Below the pieces are notes generated by a model. The model saw nothing but the letters and a program-made list of their open reading frames with translations, was not told the DNA's origin and made no database searches. A stretch of 64,000 nucleotides of DNA, taken from the NCBI RefSeq assembly GCF_001902295.1, contig NZ_CP018335.1, forward strand, positions 868,001-932,000, read 5' to 3'. The position numbers and the translations under genes were made by a program. Of the stretch, positions 34,372 through 43,656 are shown in pieces (within the stretch, counting starts at the first letter, position 1; each line of letters starts with the position of its first letter). Source of the DNA: Clostridium kluyveri (GTDB taxonomy: Bacteria > Bacillota > Clostridia > Clostridiales > Clostridiaceae).

Positions 34372-35178
34372 TTATTTTGTAACTATATTTTTACCAAACC
34401 ACTTTTGAGATATTTTATCAGCGGTTCCATCACTTTTTATAGTATCCAGCGCTTCATCTAGTTTTTCCTTAAAGCTTGTATCTGTTTTTCTTATACCTAC
34501 ACCGTAATCCTCTACTCCAAAGTTATCGTCCAGTATCTTATATAAATCAGGTTTCTTTTCTATGTAGTACCTCCCTACAACTTCATCTACTATTACTGCA
34601 TCTGTACGTCCTTGACTTAAATCTAAAAGTGCTTCTGTATTATTTGAGTATTTTCTGACTTCTTTTAAAGATTTAGAGGTATCAGCATCTGCTTTTAAGG
34701 CCTTTTCACTACTGCTTCCCATCTGTAGTCCCACTGTCTTGCCTGATAAATCCTTTTTACTGTTTATGGTGGAATTCTTTTGTACTACGATTATCTGTTT
34801 ATTTTGAAGATATACCTTTGAAAAAGCTATTTGTTTTTTCCTTTCTTCAGTTATAGTTAAACCATTCCATATAACATCTATATCCTTATTATTTAAACTA
34901 AGTATTACGCCATCCCATTCAACAGGTTTAAACTCAACTTTAACTCCTAGTTTTTCTGCTGCTGCTTTTGCCATATCTATGTCAAATCCAACTATTTGAC
35001 CTTTTTCGTCTCTAAACCCCATTGGAGGGAAGCTGTCATCTAGTCCTACTACAAATTTACCTTTTGCCTTTATATCATCCCAGGATGTATCATTTGATTT
35101 TTGAGTTTGTCCACATCCTGTAAGTAATATTCCCATCAGGAATATTACAATAGTTAAAACTCCAAATTTTTTTTTCAT
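34372..35178 (-). CDS. Amino-acid ABC transporter substrate-binding lipoprotein
   Basis: An extracytoplasmic solute-binding protein of family 3 (about 268 residues). The true start is ATG 35178, giving a lipoprotein signal MKKKFGVLTIVIFLMGILLT with lipobox LTGC. Family motifs are KFVVGLDDSFPPMGFRDE, GFDIDMAKAAAEKLG, and NNKDIDVIWNGLTITEER, typical of polar amino-acid or glutamine/cystine receptors. It pairs with the downstream permease. Confidence 0.92.
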   Translation of the reverse strand: MKKKFGVLTIVIFLMGILLTGCGQTQKSNDTSWDDIKAKGKFVVGLDDSFPPMGFRDEKGQIVGFDIDMAKAAAEKLGVKVEFKPVEWDGVILSLNNKDIDVIWNGLTITEERKKQIAFSKVYLQNKQIIVVQKNSTINSKKDLSGKTVGLQMGSSSEKALKADADTSKSLKEVRKYSNNTEALLDLSQGRTDAVIVDEVVGRYYIEKKPDLYKILDDNFGVEDYGVGIRKTDTSFKEKLDEALDTIKSDGTADKISQKWFGKNIVTK

Positions 35179-35313
35179 TTCATATATCCCCCTATTTGTA
35201 TGAATTCTAATTACACTAAACATTATAATTTACTGTATTAAATTTGTAAACCAATAAATTATCGGATAAACAATGATAATGTAGTAATTCATAGAAAAAT
35301 ATATTAAAGAGGG

Positions 35314-35359
35314 AAAAACCCTTAAAATATAATTGAACATTTCAATTTACTTTAAGGGT
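35314..35359 (-). terminator. Terminator for the M16 protease gene
   Basis: ACCCTTAAA (35318-35326) pairs with TTTAAGGGT (35351-35359), with further pairing of AATTGAA/TTCAATT inside. On the minus strand it is followed by TTTTCCC. Confidence 0.65.
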
Positions 35360-35367
35360 ATTGGTAT

Positions 35368-38300
35368 TTATTTTCCCGTATCTATAATTTCATTGAATAA
35401 TTCTTTATTCTCTTGAATTTTATCGCTGGAACCTTCTAAGAAATATATATTTTGGTTTAAAACTTTATCTAACATATTCCCATAATTTCGTATGTCTTCT
35501 GGTGTAGTAGAAAGAGCTTCTTTTTCATATTTTAAAAGATCATTAGGGGAAAAACCTGTAAGATATATTGAATCACAAAGGGCACTTTCCACAAGTGGTC
35601 CACTAATCTTTAAATTTACAAATTCTTTAATGGCACCTATGATATATTTTGTCATTTCATCATCTGATGCTTCAAAATTTTTAAGATAGTTTACTGTGGT
35701 TTTAAAAGTTTGCAGGGTTTCTTTTAGGTTTGGGTCTCTTATGGATGCAAGAATAACTTTTCCATCGGACGAGATGGAAATCTGGCCTCCATAGGCACCG
35801 CCGGCTGTTCTTAACTCATTCCATAGATATTCTGTATTTAATATATTTTGAAGTACCATCATCTTTCCACTGTAACTATATCCAGTACCTTTTAAAGTTC
35901 CACCTTGTAGTATTGTTTGCACTTTGGCAGAGGAAGAAAAGGCTACATTTTTATTGGTTTTTGTAAAAGTATAATTTTGTTCCGGAACACTTTTTGATGT
36001 AATTTCTGAACTTATACGGTTTAATTCGGTTTTAAATTTTTTAATGGAGGAGTCACTTCCACTGCAGCTTGCTATTAGATTATTTTTATTAAAGGCAAGC
36101 TTATAGGTGTCATTTAAGTTTTTATAGATATCCTCCCATTTTGAATCAAAATTATCATCTAAATCTTGTAAAAACTTATAATATGAAAGACCAGAAAGTT
36201 CTTCATTGTATTTTCCACCGTCACTCATATAGGAATTCATAGTCATAAGTGCAGCACTTCCAGAACCAGAGGTAAAAATTGATTGAAGAGCTGCTTTATT
36301 CTGCTGTATGGTCTGTTTTATTTTTTCTTTATTTTCAAAGCTGCTTTCATTTATAATTTCCTTAATTATATCCAAAGATTCATCAATGGTATCCTCAGGC
36401 ATTAACATGGATACTATAATTTTAGGAGAATATTTATTAAGATTTTTACTATTTGTTATTGCAGAAGGTATAAAACTTATAGATCCTCCAGCATTTTCTA
36501 GCATTTCATTTGAAAGTTCCTCGGAAGTGTGTTTTTTGGTGTCTACATTTCCAAGTAAGGAGGATAATAAACTTAAGTAGTGCAATTCATCTTGAGGAAC
36601 CCTGGATGTATCAAAGTAAAGATTCAAAGTGGATAGTCCATTTAAATTTTGAACATGACTGAGAACTTTTACACCAGATTGATTTTCAACTCTATAGCTT
36701 AAATTAGGAAGTTCAAGTTCAATGTCATCTAAAGGAAGTTTTGGCAAGGTGTCTAATGCTTCTTTAGAATCTTCACTTTTTTGCCATAAGGTAAAATCTT
36801 CTGTATCCTTTACCAAAGAATTAATTGTTGTTTCATCCAAGCTGTTTTTATAAGCTCGAAGCTTTTCTGAAAAGGCTTTGGAAGTTGTACTTTCAAGCCC
36901 CACTTCAGGTTTCATTATAACTAGTGAATAGTAATTGTTCGTAAGAAAATACTTATTAATCAGATTTTTGAAATATTCATTTTCATCTGTTTCTTTGATT
37001 TTTTCCATTATGTCATCCGTGTCAAAGTACATGGTGGGATCTTTATCATATATCCATGTAGCTAATGCGGTTTGGGATAACACAAGACCTGTTCCCCCAA
37101 GGGAAGGTAATATAAGTTCCTCAGAGTTAACGCTTATATCATAAGATGCCAGGGCAGATTTAAGAAAATTCTCATCAAATCCATTTTTATAAATATCCTG
37201 TAATGTATTAAAAATGGTTTGCTTAAAAACTTCACTGGAGGATTCATTCGAATTAGAGGCATCAATAGAAAATGTAGGTTGGATACCTTCCATATTAAAG
37301 GAAGAAGATACATTTACTGCAATACCTTTATCTGCTAGAGCTTTTTTAAGTGGAGCATTATCTGTACCCATAAGCAGGTAACTTAAAAAACTTAGGGCTA
37401 TATTTTCTTCTCTGTTATCTATAGTTCCTGTGACAAAGTTTAAGGAAAGATAGGTTTTATCTTTTGTATCACTGTCTTCTGGTATAGAGTAATAAGCTGT
37501 TTTTACAGGTATACTGGACAAAGGTTCCTGTGGTTTTATGGAAGTATTTACTTCCACCTTGTCAAATTTACTTAAATAATTCTGGTCAATAAATTCAAGA
37601 TACTCCGATATATTCAATTTACCATATAGATATATATAGCTGTTGGAAGGTGAATAATTTTTTTTGTATGTTGATACTAATTGTTCCATTGTAAGGTTTG
37701 GAATTTCTTCAGGATTCCCACCTGCATCCCACTTATAAGAAGTATCAGGAAAAAGCGACTGCATTTTTGCATTATGTAAATTATAATCTGGATTTGAGTA
37801 ATTGCCTTTCATCTCATTGTATACTACACCATTAATTGAGAGGGTAGAATCTACCGATGGAAGTTCATATCTCCATCCTTCCTGTTTAAATATATTAGAG
37901 TTCGTAGTAAAATTTGGATAAAACACTCCGTCTAAATATACACTCATTAAATTTTTAAGATCCTGCTCATTTGTACTGGCCACAGGATATGTAGTGTAGT
38001 CATTATATGTTAATGCATTGATGAACGAACCTAAGGAGCCCTTTAAAAGCTCAGTAAATGGAGATTTAACAGGATAGTTTTTAGAACCGTCTAAGACCGA
38101 GTGTTCAATAATATGATTTACCCCAGTATTATCTGAAGTAGGAGTTCGGAAACTGATATCAAAGACTCTTTGAATATCTTCATTGCTAACATACATAAGC
38201 TTTGCACCCGTTTTTACGTGAGTAAATAACATAACAGAAGAGTTGATCTTTGGTATGTCTTTTATTGAAGTAAGTTCAAATCCATAATAGGTTTTTCCTA

Positions 38301-38430
38301 CTTCATTACAGGTTGTAATGTTTGTATCTGATGCATAGACGATTTTGTTGGTAAATACCATATTGGACGAAGAAAATAACATAAAAGAAATTACAATTAA
38401 AGCAGTGATTTTTTTGAAAAACATTTTCAT
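35368..38430 (-). CDS. Secreted M16C zinc metalloprotease
   Basis: A 1020-residue peptidase of the insulinase/presequence-protease class. A signal peptide spans about residues 1-34 (ending VYAS). The inverted zinc motif HIIEH is at 106-110, with a downstream Glu in NEMKGNYSN, followed by the M16C-associated central domain and a second, inactive M16 half. Relatives form a clamshell that degrades peptides up to about 70 residues. Because it is exported, it probably recycles extracellular peptides. It is monocistronic; the promoter lies in the 38.4-38.9 kb gap. Confidence 0.92.
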   Translation of the reverse strand: MKMFFKKITALIVISFMLFSSSNMVFTNKIVYASDTNITTCNEVGKTYYGFELTSIKDIPKINSSVMLFTHVKTGAKLMYVSNEDIQRVFDISFRTPTSDNTGVNHIIEHSVLDGSKNYPVKSPFTELLKGSLGSFINALTYNDYTTYPVASTNEQDLKNLMSVYLDGVFYPNFTTNSNIFKQEGWRYELPSVDSTLSINGVVYNEMKGNYSNPDYNLHNAKMQSLFPDTSYKWDAGGNPEEIPNLTMEQLVSTYKKNYSPSNSYIYLYGKLNISEYLEFIDQNYLSKFDKVEVNTSIKPQEPLSSIPVKTAYYSIPEDSDTKDKTYLSLNFVTGTIDNREENIALSFLSYLLMGTDNAPLKKALADKGIAVNVSSSFNMEGIQPTFSIDASNSNESSSEVFKQTIFNTLQDIYKNGFDENFLKSALASYDISVNSEELILPSLGGTGLVLSQTALATWIYDKDPTMYFDTDDIMEKIKETDENEYFKNLINKYFLTNNYYSLVIMKPEVGLESTTSKAFSEKLRAYKNSLDETTINSLVKDTEDFTLWQKSEDSKEALDTLPKLPLDDIELELPNLSYRVENQSGVKVLSHVQNLNGLSTLNLYFDTSRVPQDELHYLSLLSSLLGNVDTKKHTSEELSNEMLENAGGSISFIPSAITNSKNLNKYSPKIIVSMLMPEDTIDESLDIIKEIINESSFENKEKIKQTIQQNKAALQSIFTSGSGSAALMTMNSYMSDGGKYNEELSGLSYYKFLQDLDDNFDSKWEDIYKNLNDTYKLAFNKNNLIASCSGSDSSIKKFKTELNRISSEITSKSVPEQNYTFTKTNKNVAFSSSAKVQTILQGGTLKGTGYSYSGKMMVLQNILNTEYLWNELRTAGGAYGGQISISSDGKVILASIRDPNLKETLQTFKTTVNYLKNFEASDDEMTKYIIGAIKEFVNLKISGPLVESALCDSIYLTGFSPNDLLKYEKEALSTTPEDIRNYGNMLDKVLNQNIYFLEGSSDKIQENKELFNEIIDTGK

Positions 38431-38915
38431 TATATGTGCCCCCCTTATATTCTTATATAGATATTATTTGACTTTTTATTGAATTTAATAATCTTTTAGG
38501 TGAAAAAATTATAATATATTAAAAGTCCATTTTTGACGTGTTTTTTGAGATTATATTTATCCCAAGGTTAGAATAACTTGACAGATGCTTTAAGTGAATT
38601 ATAACATGTATTTTCCAAGTGCTCAAATTTATATATAAATTGTCAAATATAAAATATATATTAGTTAATTTTTAATATTGAAAAAATAAAAAATATTTTT
38701 ACAAAGTTTATAGATATAGAAATACTTACTTTTCAATAGATGGCATAAGCAGATTTTATATAGTATACTATGTTATAATATATTTCTTTTTTATCCTCAG
38801 TAATAGTTTCAGATGGGTTGATTATATTGGATAATATTAAAAGGGGATTCTTTGTAGAAAACTAAAAATTACAATAAAATTATTTTGGCTTTTGACTTAA
38901 AAGAGGTGGGAACTA
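38431..38915. other. 485-bp divergent intergenic region
   Basis: AT-rich, no gene visible. It has a candidate + promoter at 38578-38605 and a 12-bp palindrome, ATAGTATACTAT (38759-38770), beside a TATAAT, possibly an operator. The leader between that promoter and 38916 would be about 300 bases long; I cannot assign a known riboswitch to it. Confidence 0.4.
38578..38605 (+). promoter_or_regulatory. Candidate sigma-A promoter upstream of the first corrinoid-activation gene
   Basis: TTGACA (38578-38583) and TATAAC (38600-38605) are separated by 16 bases, on the strand of the 38916 gene. Confidence 0.4.
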
Positions 38916-40859
38916 ATGCATATAAATGTTATTTTTCAACCTACAGGTCGTAGGGGGAAAATATGTTCAGGAAAAACTATTTTAGAGGCTTGTCAAAAAT
39001 TTGGTATTAATTTGGAATCTCCCTGTGGGGGGAATGGAGCTTGTGGAAAATGCAAAGTTAAATTGGAGAAAATATCATGCAATAAGGAGAGTGATTTCAG
39101 TAACAGCAGTATTTCACCAATTACAGAAAAAGAGAGAGAAATATTGACAAAAGAAGAGCAATTGCAGAATTTTAGATTAGCTTGTTGTACTAAAATAACC
39201 GAAGACATGGTAATTTTTGTACCTGAGAAAAGTGAGAAGGGAAAGCAAAGAATCCTTGAAACTTCAGAGTCAAAATTATTTCATTTAAATCCCGGGGTAA
39301 AAAAATATTACATAGAATTAGAAAGTCCCACACTGGAGGACTGTAGAGATGATTTTACCCGGGTTAAGGATGCATTGTTGCATAAATATAAAAATCTAGA
39401 AAAACATATTTCTATGGATTATAAAGTAATGCAAACTTTGTCTTCATTATTGAGGAAAGAAAAGTATAAGATAACTGTAACATTATGGATGGATAAGGAA
39501 ATTATATCTGTAGAACCCGGATTCAATGAGAATATATATGGAGTTGCCATGGACGTAGGTACCACAACCATTGCAGCTGCTTTATGTGATTTATCTACTG
39601 GTGAAGTGATAACACAGATCTCAAGTTTAAATCCACAGATTATATATGGAGAGGATATACTATCTAGAATTTCCTATTGCAGTATAAATAAAAACGGACT
39701 TGAAGAGATGCATAATTTAATTATTAAAGAGATAAATAAACTATTAAAGGAATTGGCTGCTTCAATAAATAGGGATGTGAATCAGATTTATGACATGGTA
39801 ATAGTATTTAACACTGCTATGCATCATATAGCTTTAAATATAAATCCTGAATATCTCGGACAATCTCCTTTCACACCTGTCATATCCCAGGGGCTAAATA
39901 TTAAAGCAAGGGAATTAGATATAAATATATGTAAAGGGGCCTATATGTACAGTCTTCCTATCGAAGGAGGTTTTGTAGGTTCAGATAATGTTTCTGTATT
40001 AATTTCTCAGGAAACCTATAAACAGGATAAAATGCTTATAATAATTGATATTGGAACAAATGGTGAAATAGATTTTGGAAATAGAGAAGGGTTGTTTTCC
40101 ACTTCCTGTGCAACTGGTCCTGCACTTGAGGGAGCACAGATAAAGTACGGCATGAGGGCAGTTACTGGAGCTATTGAAAGAGTAAAAATAAATCCTCTAT
40201 CTTTAGAAGTTGATTTTAAGGTGATTGGAGAAGATAAGTGGAATAATGCAGCTGAAATGGGAGGGGTAAAAGGAATATGCGGTTCGGGCATAATAGATGC
40301 TGTGGCGGAGATGTATAAAAACGGCATAATTGGGAAGGATGGAACCTTTGACAAAAAAATAGTATGTTCCAGAATACGTAGAGATGAAGAAGGAAGAATG
40401 GAGTATGTATTGGTGTGGAAACGTCATACGTCTATAGGAGTGGATATTTCTATAACACAAAAAGATGTAAGAGCCGTACAACTTGCCAAATCAGCATTAT
40501 ATGCAGGGGCGAAGGTACTTATGAAAAAAATGAATGTGGACTCTGTAGAAGGGGTTATATTGGCAGGTGCCTTTGGCAGTTATATTAATAAAGAAAATGC
40601 TCTTGTTATAGGGTTGTTTCCAGATTGTGATTTAAATAATGTAGTAGTTGTAGGAAATGCCGCAGGTGAAGGAGCTAAAATAGCTCTTTTAAGTACAGAC
40701 AAAAGAACTGAAGCTGAGGAAGTGGCTAAAGATGTACAGTTTATTGAGTGTGCAGCAGAAAAGGACTTTGAAATGGAGTTTTATAATGCTATGAATTTTC
40801 CACACAGTGAGGATGAATTTCCACATATTAAACATATTCTTGATAGTATTCCCGAATAA
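38916..40859 (+). CDS. Corrinoid-protein reductive activator (ferredoxin-ASKHA, RACE/RamA-like)
   Basis: A 647-residue protein that reactivates Co(II) corrinoid proteins to Co(I) using ATP and low-potential electrons. The N-terminal [2Fe-2S] domain shows CGGNGACGKC and a later LACC. The central linker precedes an ASKHA ATPase/corrinoid-binding domain (DUF4445) with MDVGTTTIAAAL, IDIGTNGEI and GICGSGIIDAV. RBS GAGGTGGG precedes ATG. It heads a group containing a relic corrinoid protein and a UroD-fold protein, and is a distant paralogue of the gene at 47637. Confidence 0.92.
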   Translation: MHINVIFQPTGRRGKICSGKTILEACQKFGINLESPCGGNGACGKCKVKLEKISCNKESDFSNSSISPITEKEREILTKEEQLQNFRLACCTKITEDMVIFVPEKSEKGKQRILETSESKLFHLNPGVKKYYIELESPTLEDCRDDFTRVKDALLHKYKNLEKHISMDYKVMQTLSSLLRKEKYKITVTLWMDKEIISVEPGFNENIYGVAMDVGTTTIAAALCDLSTGEVITQISSLNPQIIYGEDILSRISYCSINKNGLEEMHNLIIKEINKLLKELAASINRDVNQIYDMVIVFNTAMHHIALNINPEYLGQSPFTPVISQGLNIKARELDINICKGAYMYSLPIEGGFVGSDNVSVLISQETYKQDKMLIIIDIGTNGEIDFGNREGLFSTSCATGPALEGAQIKYGMRAVTGAIERVKINPLSLEVDFKVIGEDKWNNAAEMGGVKGICGSGIIDAVAEMYKNGIIGKDGTFDKKIVCSRIRRDEEGRMEYVLVWKRHTSIGVDISITQKDVRAVQLAKSALYAGAKVLMKKMNVDSVEGVILAGAFGSYINKENALVIGLFPDCDLNNVVVVGNAAGEGAKIALLSTDKRTEAEEVAKDVQFIECAAEKDFEMEFYNAMNFPHSEDEFPHIKHILDSIPE

Positions 40860-40881
40860 TACAGAAGGTTGGTGATATAAA

Positions 40882-41052
40882 ATGAATTTTAAATGGACGG
40901 AGTTGCAGCTAAAGAGACTGAGTGAATTAAATGTTTCGCAAGATAAAAAAATATGACTTTTTTAAGTGAAGAGGGACGTAATGCTGTTTTAATAAAATTT
41001 GTAGAATGGAAACATATACAGAAATATTTATTTGTATTATCATAGAAATTAA
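40882..41052 (+). pseudogene. Short broken reading frame
   Basis: ATG 40882 with GGTGAT upstream starts MNFKWTELQLKRLSELN, which stops at 40956. A different frame continues MTFLSEEGRNAVLIKFVEWKHI and on to TAG. Both halves look protein-like, so this may be one small gene with a frameshift. I do not recognise the product. Confidence 0.35.
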
Positions 41053-41115
41053 GATATTATTCAGTTATTAGAGAATGACTGCAATTTGGATAATAACATA
41101 GAAAGGAGGACATAA

Positions 41116-41407
41116 GTGTCAATTAAAAAACATGAGCTTTTCAAGAAAATATCAGATGCAGTGGTTGAGATGGACGAGGATACTGTAATTTTACTGTCAA
41201 ATCAAGTGATTGAAGAAAAACAGTAAATATAAAATAGTTATAGGTGTAGTTGAAGGAGATACCCATGACATAGGAAATTTTAAGGTTATGGTTGGCGGCG
41301 GCTGTATATCTCAAGATTTTGCAGATAAAATTAAAGCTGATGGATATTCTGCAAATGCTGTAGAAGCAGTTAGACTTGCTAAAAGTCTAGTGGGATATGA
41401 GGATTAA
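41116..41407 (+). pseudogene. Corrinoid protein relic with two internal deletions
   Basis: GTG 41116, with a good AAAGGAGGA, starts MSIKKHELFKKISDAVVEMD..., a match to the N-terminus of the intact corrinoid protein at 42951. After residue 35 the frame stops. The next frame picks up YKIVIGVVEGDTHDIG, aligned to residues 95-109 of the intact protein, then jumps in frame to NFKVMVGGG, aligned to 176-184. So about 58 and exactly 66 codons are missing. The cobalamin His (DTHDIG) survives but most of the Rossmann domain is gone. It cannot bind corrinoid normally. Confidence 0.85.
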
Positions 41408-41435
41408 TTAAAAGTGAAAGGGGTTGGGATAAATA

Positions 41436-42326
41436 ATGAATTTTGATATTGACTCCATATGTAAAGGTGAAAGTATAGAGCAAATTCCAACAGCAATTTT
41501 AGATAAAACAGGCATACATTTTGGAGATGCACATTTTAAAAAAGATTATATGGCTGTTGTTTCTGAAAAAATAAAGGAAGTTGATAAAAATTGTATCTGC
41601 TACATACCCTTTTCTGTAACTGCGGAAGCAGAAGCTTTTGGTGCCAAGGTGAGGTTAGATGAAGATAGCAATGGAATTTTAATAGATGGTTTTAAGTATG
41701 CTAAAATTGAAGAGCTTTCAGATGTCCATGAATTTGATACGGATAAGGGTAGGATAAAAGAAATACTGGATTGTATTGAAATATTGAGTAAAAGGGGAAA
41801 TATTGTGGCACTTAATGTAGAAGCTCCCTTTACTATATTGACTTTGTTAATAGATAACTTAGCTATTTACAGGGGATTAAGACGACAAGGTGATATTATT
41901 TATAATGCACTTTTAACTATACAAAATAGTATTAGAAAATATATCATTAAAGCTTTAGAAAGAGGTACCAGAATAATATCCTATGCAGATCCCAGCGGTG
42001 ATATTGATATTATAGGTCCTAAAATTTATAAAAAATTCAGTGGCGAGATATCTTATAGTCTTATAAAAAGTTTAGAGGACTATATTGATAACTCTATAAT
42101 ACATCTTTGTGCCAGGACTTCTTTACCTTTTGAAAAATCAGGTTTCTGTGAATCAAGTCCCATAGAAATAAAAAAGGACATTAAATATGGAGAAGCTATT
42201 TGCAGTTTATTGGATGAAAAAGATGTTAAGATTTTAGGTCATAAATGCATGAATTGTAGTAATAAAATGGTGGAAGACTCCCTTGTGTGGAAACTTGAGC
42301 TAAATAATAACTACACCTTTATTTAA
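41436..42326 (+). CDS. UroD-fold protein, divergent methyltransferase-like
   Basis: A 296-residue member of the uroporphyrinogen decarboxylase superfamily, in the branch of corrinoid methyltransferases rather than heme enzymes. Candidate zinc ligands are the HxC of IIHLCART and a Cys in GHKCMNCS. ADPSGDIDIIGPKIY resembles the ADPxATGxxxGPxxF segment of the 46611 gene. It is about 45 residues shorter than its relatives. It may transfer methyl groups to or from a corrinoid protein, but its own partner upstream is broken, so it may be idle or use the intact one. Confidence 0.75.
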   Translation: MNFDIDSICKGESIEQIPTAILDKTGIHFGDAHFKKDYMAVVSEKIKEVDKNCICYIPFSVTAEAEAFGAKVRLDEDSNGILIDGFKYAKIEELSDVHEFDTDKGRIKEILDCIEILSKRGNIVALNVEAPFTILTLLIDNLAIYRGLRRQGDIIYNALLTIQNSIRKYIIKALERGTRIISYADPSGDIDIIGPKIYKKFSGEISYSLIKSLEDYIDNSIIHLCARTSLPFEKSGFCESSPIEIKKDIKYGEAICSLLDEKDVKILGHKCMNCSNKMVEDSLVWKLELNNNYTFI

Positions 42327-42348
42327 TTGAAAAAATATTATTTTTTTA

Positions 42349-42377
42349 TTGACATATTAGAAAATAGTGCATATAAT
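42349..42377 (+). promoter_or_regulatory. Sigma-A promoter of the T-box leader
   Basis: TTGACA (42349-42354) and TATAAT (42372-42377) with 17 bases between them, both perfect. Confidence 0.85.
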
Positions 42378-42383
42378 AACATT

Positions 42384-42685
42384 AAATCAAAGTTAATAGA
42401 TAGGAATAGTAATAAAAGCGAAGATGAGAAGAAGTAAATTCATGGAAGCTGTCAGAGAGAAATCTCCATTGGGTGTAAGAGATTTTGAGTGGAAATTGAT
42501 TGAAGTGCGTCTCGGAGTTCTGAATTGAAATGTTAGTAGACTTCAGTGGGTACGCCCGTTAAAGCGTTGAGGTATTATTGTACCAATATTTATGAGTTAT
42601 TATGTACTTTATTTTTAATACATAATAAACAGAGTGGAACCGTGGAAGTTAACTTCTGCCTCTGTATTGAGGCGGGAGTTTTTTT
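42384..42685 (+). promoter_or_regulatory. T-box riboswitch leader
   Basis: A tRNA-sensing leader. Stem I carries AGTA (left side of the specifier loop), AGAGAG and GGGTGTAAGAG distal motifs, and the right side TGAATTGAAATGTTAGTAG. The T-box proper is AGAGTGGAACCGTGG (42631-42645). The terminator AACTTCTGCCTC (42651-42662) pairs with GAGGCGGGAGTT (42669-42680) before a T-run. By loop-E geometry (GAA then codon) the specifier reads ATG (Met). The next register would be TGT (Cys), and the T-box base TGGA pairs best with a tRNA having U73, such as Cys. The amino acid is therefore unsettled. The first gene downstream is the corrinoid protein. Confidence 0.93.
42651..42685 (+). terminator. T-box regulated terminator
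   Basis: A 12-bp stem (three G-T pairs) followed by seven T residues. It competes with the antiterminator formed by the T-box sequence. Confidence 0.88.
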
Positions 42686-42950
42686 ATTTTTCTAATTATG
42701 ACTTATAACAATCTAAAAAGACGTCTATAAATAAAATTAATATGTACTTATGCATGAGTATTTTGAAGCAATATCTAGAATGTGTTGCCCTTTTTCAGAA
42801 AAATATTCTAATTCTGGAAAAATATCATATAATAATCAAAAAATTGAATTATAGTGCCAACTGAATTTAAGAATCACTTTGATATGTTGTGATTAAAGAA
42901 GTGTATACAAAAAACATAGCAAGTATAAATGATAAAATGGAGGTTAAAAA
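42686..42950. other. 265-bp spacer between T-box and corrinoid gene
   Basis: No gene is seen. A right-end relic of the structured repeat (CAACTGAATTTAAGAATCAC and following, about 42856-42882) lies here, so the junction between the T-box and the methyltransferase genes may be secondary. RBS GGAGG lies at the far end. Confidence 0.45.
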
Positions 42951-43631
42951 ATGTCAGTTAATAGAGATGAATTATATAAAAAGTTAGCAGATTCTGTATT
43001 CAATATGGATGAGGAGGAAGCAGTAAATATTTCTAACCAGGTTATTTCTGAAAAATTGGATGCATATGAGGCCATAGATAAAGGGTTGTCAGCAGGTATG
43101 GATGAGGCAGGAAAACTTTTTGAAGAGGAAGAATATTTTGTTCCCGAACTTTTGTTGTGCTCTGATGCAATGTATGCAGGTTTGGATGTGTTAAAGCCCC
43201 ATATAAAAGCTAAAGATGATGAGATAAAACACAAAGTAGTTATAGGTGTAGTTGAAGGGGATACCCATGATATAGGAAAAAATCTTGTAAAGATTATGCT
43301 TGAAACTGCGGGTTTTGACATTATTGATCTTGGAAGAGATGTTCCACCTTCAACCTTTGTGGAAAAGGCAAAGGAAGAGAATGCTGAAATTATAGTACTT
43401 TCTACTTTGATGACTACTACAATGGAAGGAATGAATGAAGTCATAGAGCTTCTCAATAAGGAAAATATAAGAGAGAATTTCAAAGTTATGATAGGAGGAG
43501 GTCCCGTATCTCAAGGATATGCAGATAAGATTGGGGCTGATGGATACTCCATAAATGCTGCAGAAGCTGTGACACTTGCAAAAAGATTGATTGGAGACAA
43601 AGAGCTAGAGAGTATTTTAATTGAAGAATAG
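42951..43631 (+). CDS. Corrinoid protein (methyl carrier)
   Basis: A 226-residue methyl-carrying corrinoid protein of the MtaC/MtbC/MttC type. Residues 1-90 form the helical cap. The Rossmann cobalamin domain follows, with the lower-ligand motif DTHDIGKN (His106), STLMTTTMEGM and GGGPVSQGYAD. It shuttles a methyl group between a donor-specific methyltransferase and a second methyltransferase. RBS GGAGG precedes ATG. The gene is first after the T-box leader and is followed by a UroD-type methyltransferase, its likely partner. Confidence 0.94.
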   Translation: MSVNRDELYKKLADSVFNMDEEEAVNISNQVISEKLDAYEAIDKGLSAGMDEAGKLFEEEEYFVPELLLCSDAMYAGLDVLKPHIKAKDDEIKHKVVIGVVEGDTHDIGKNLVKIMLETAGFDIIDLGRDVPPSTFVEKAKEENAEIIVLSTLMTTTMEGMNEVIELLNKENIRENFKVMIGGGPVSQGYADKIGADGYSINAAEAVTLAKRLIGDKELESILIEE

Positions 43632-43656
43632 TTTAAATAAAAAGGAGGTAAAGGGT

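Noticed and set aside
42944..43483. 179-codon minus-strand frame opposite the corrinoid protein
   Set aside because: It is a shadow of the corrinoid protein gene, with Ser/Phe-rich composition and no domain.
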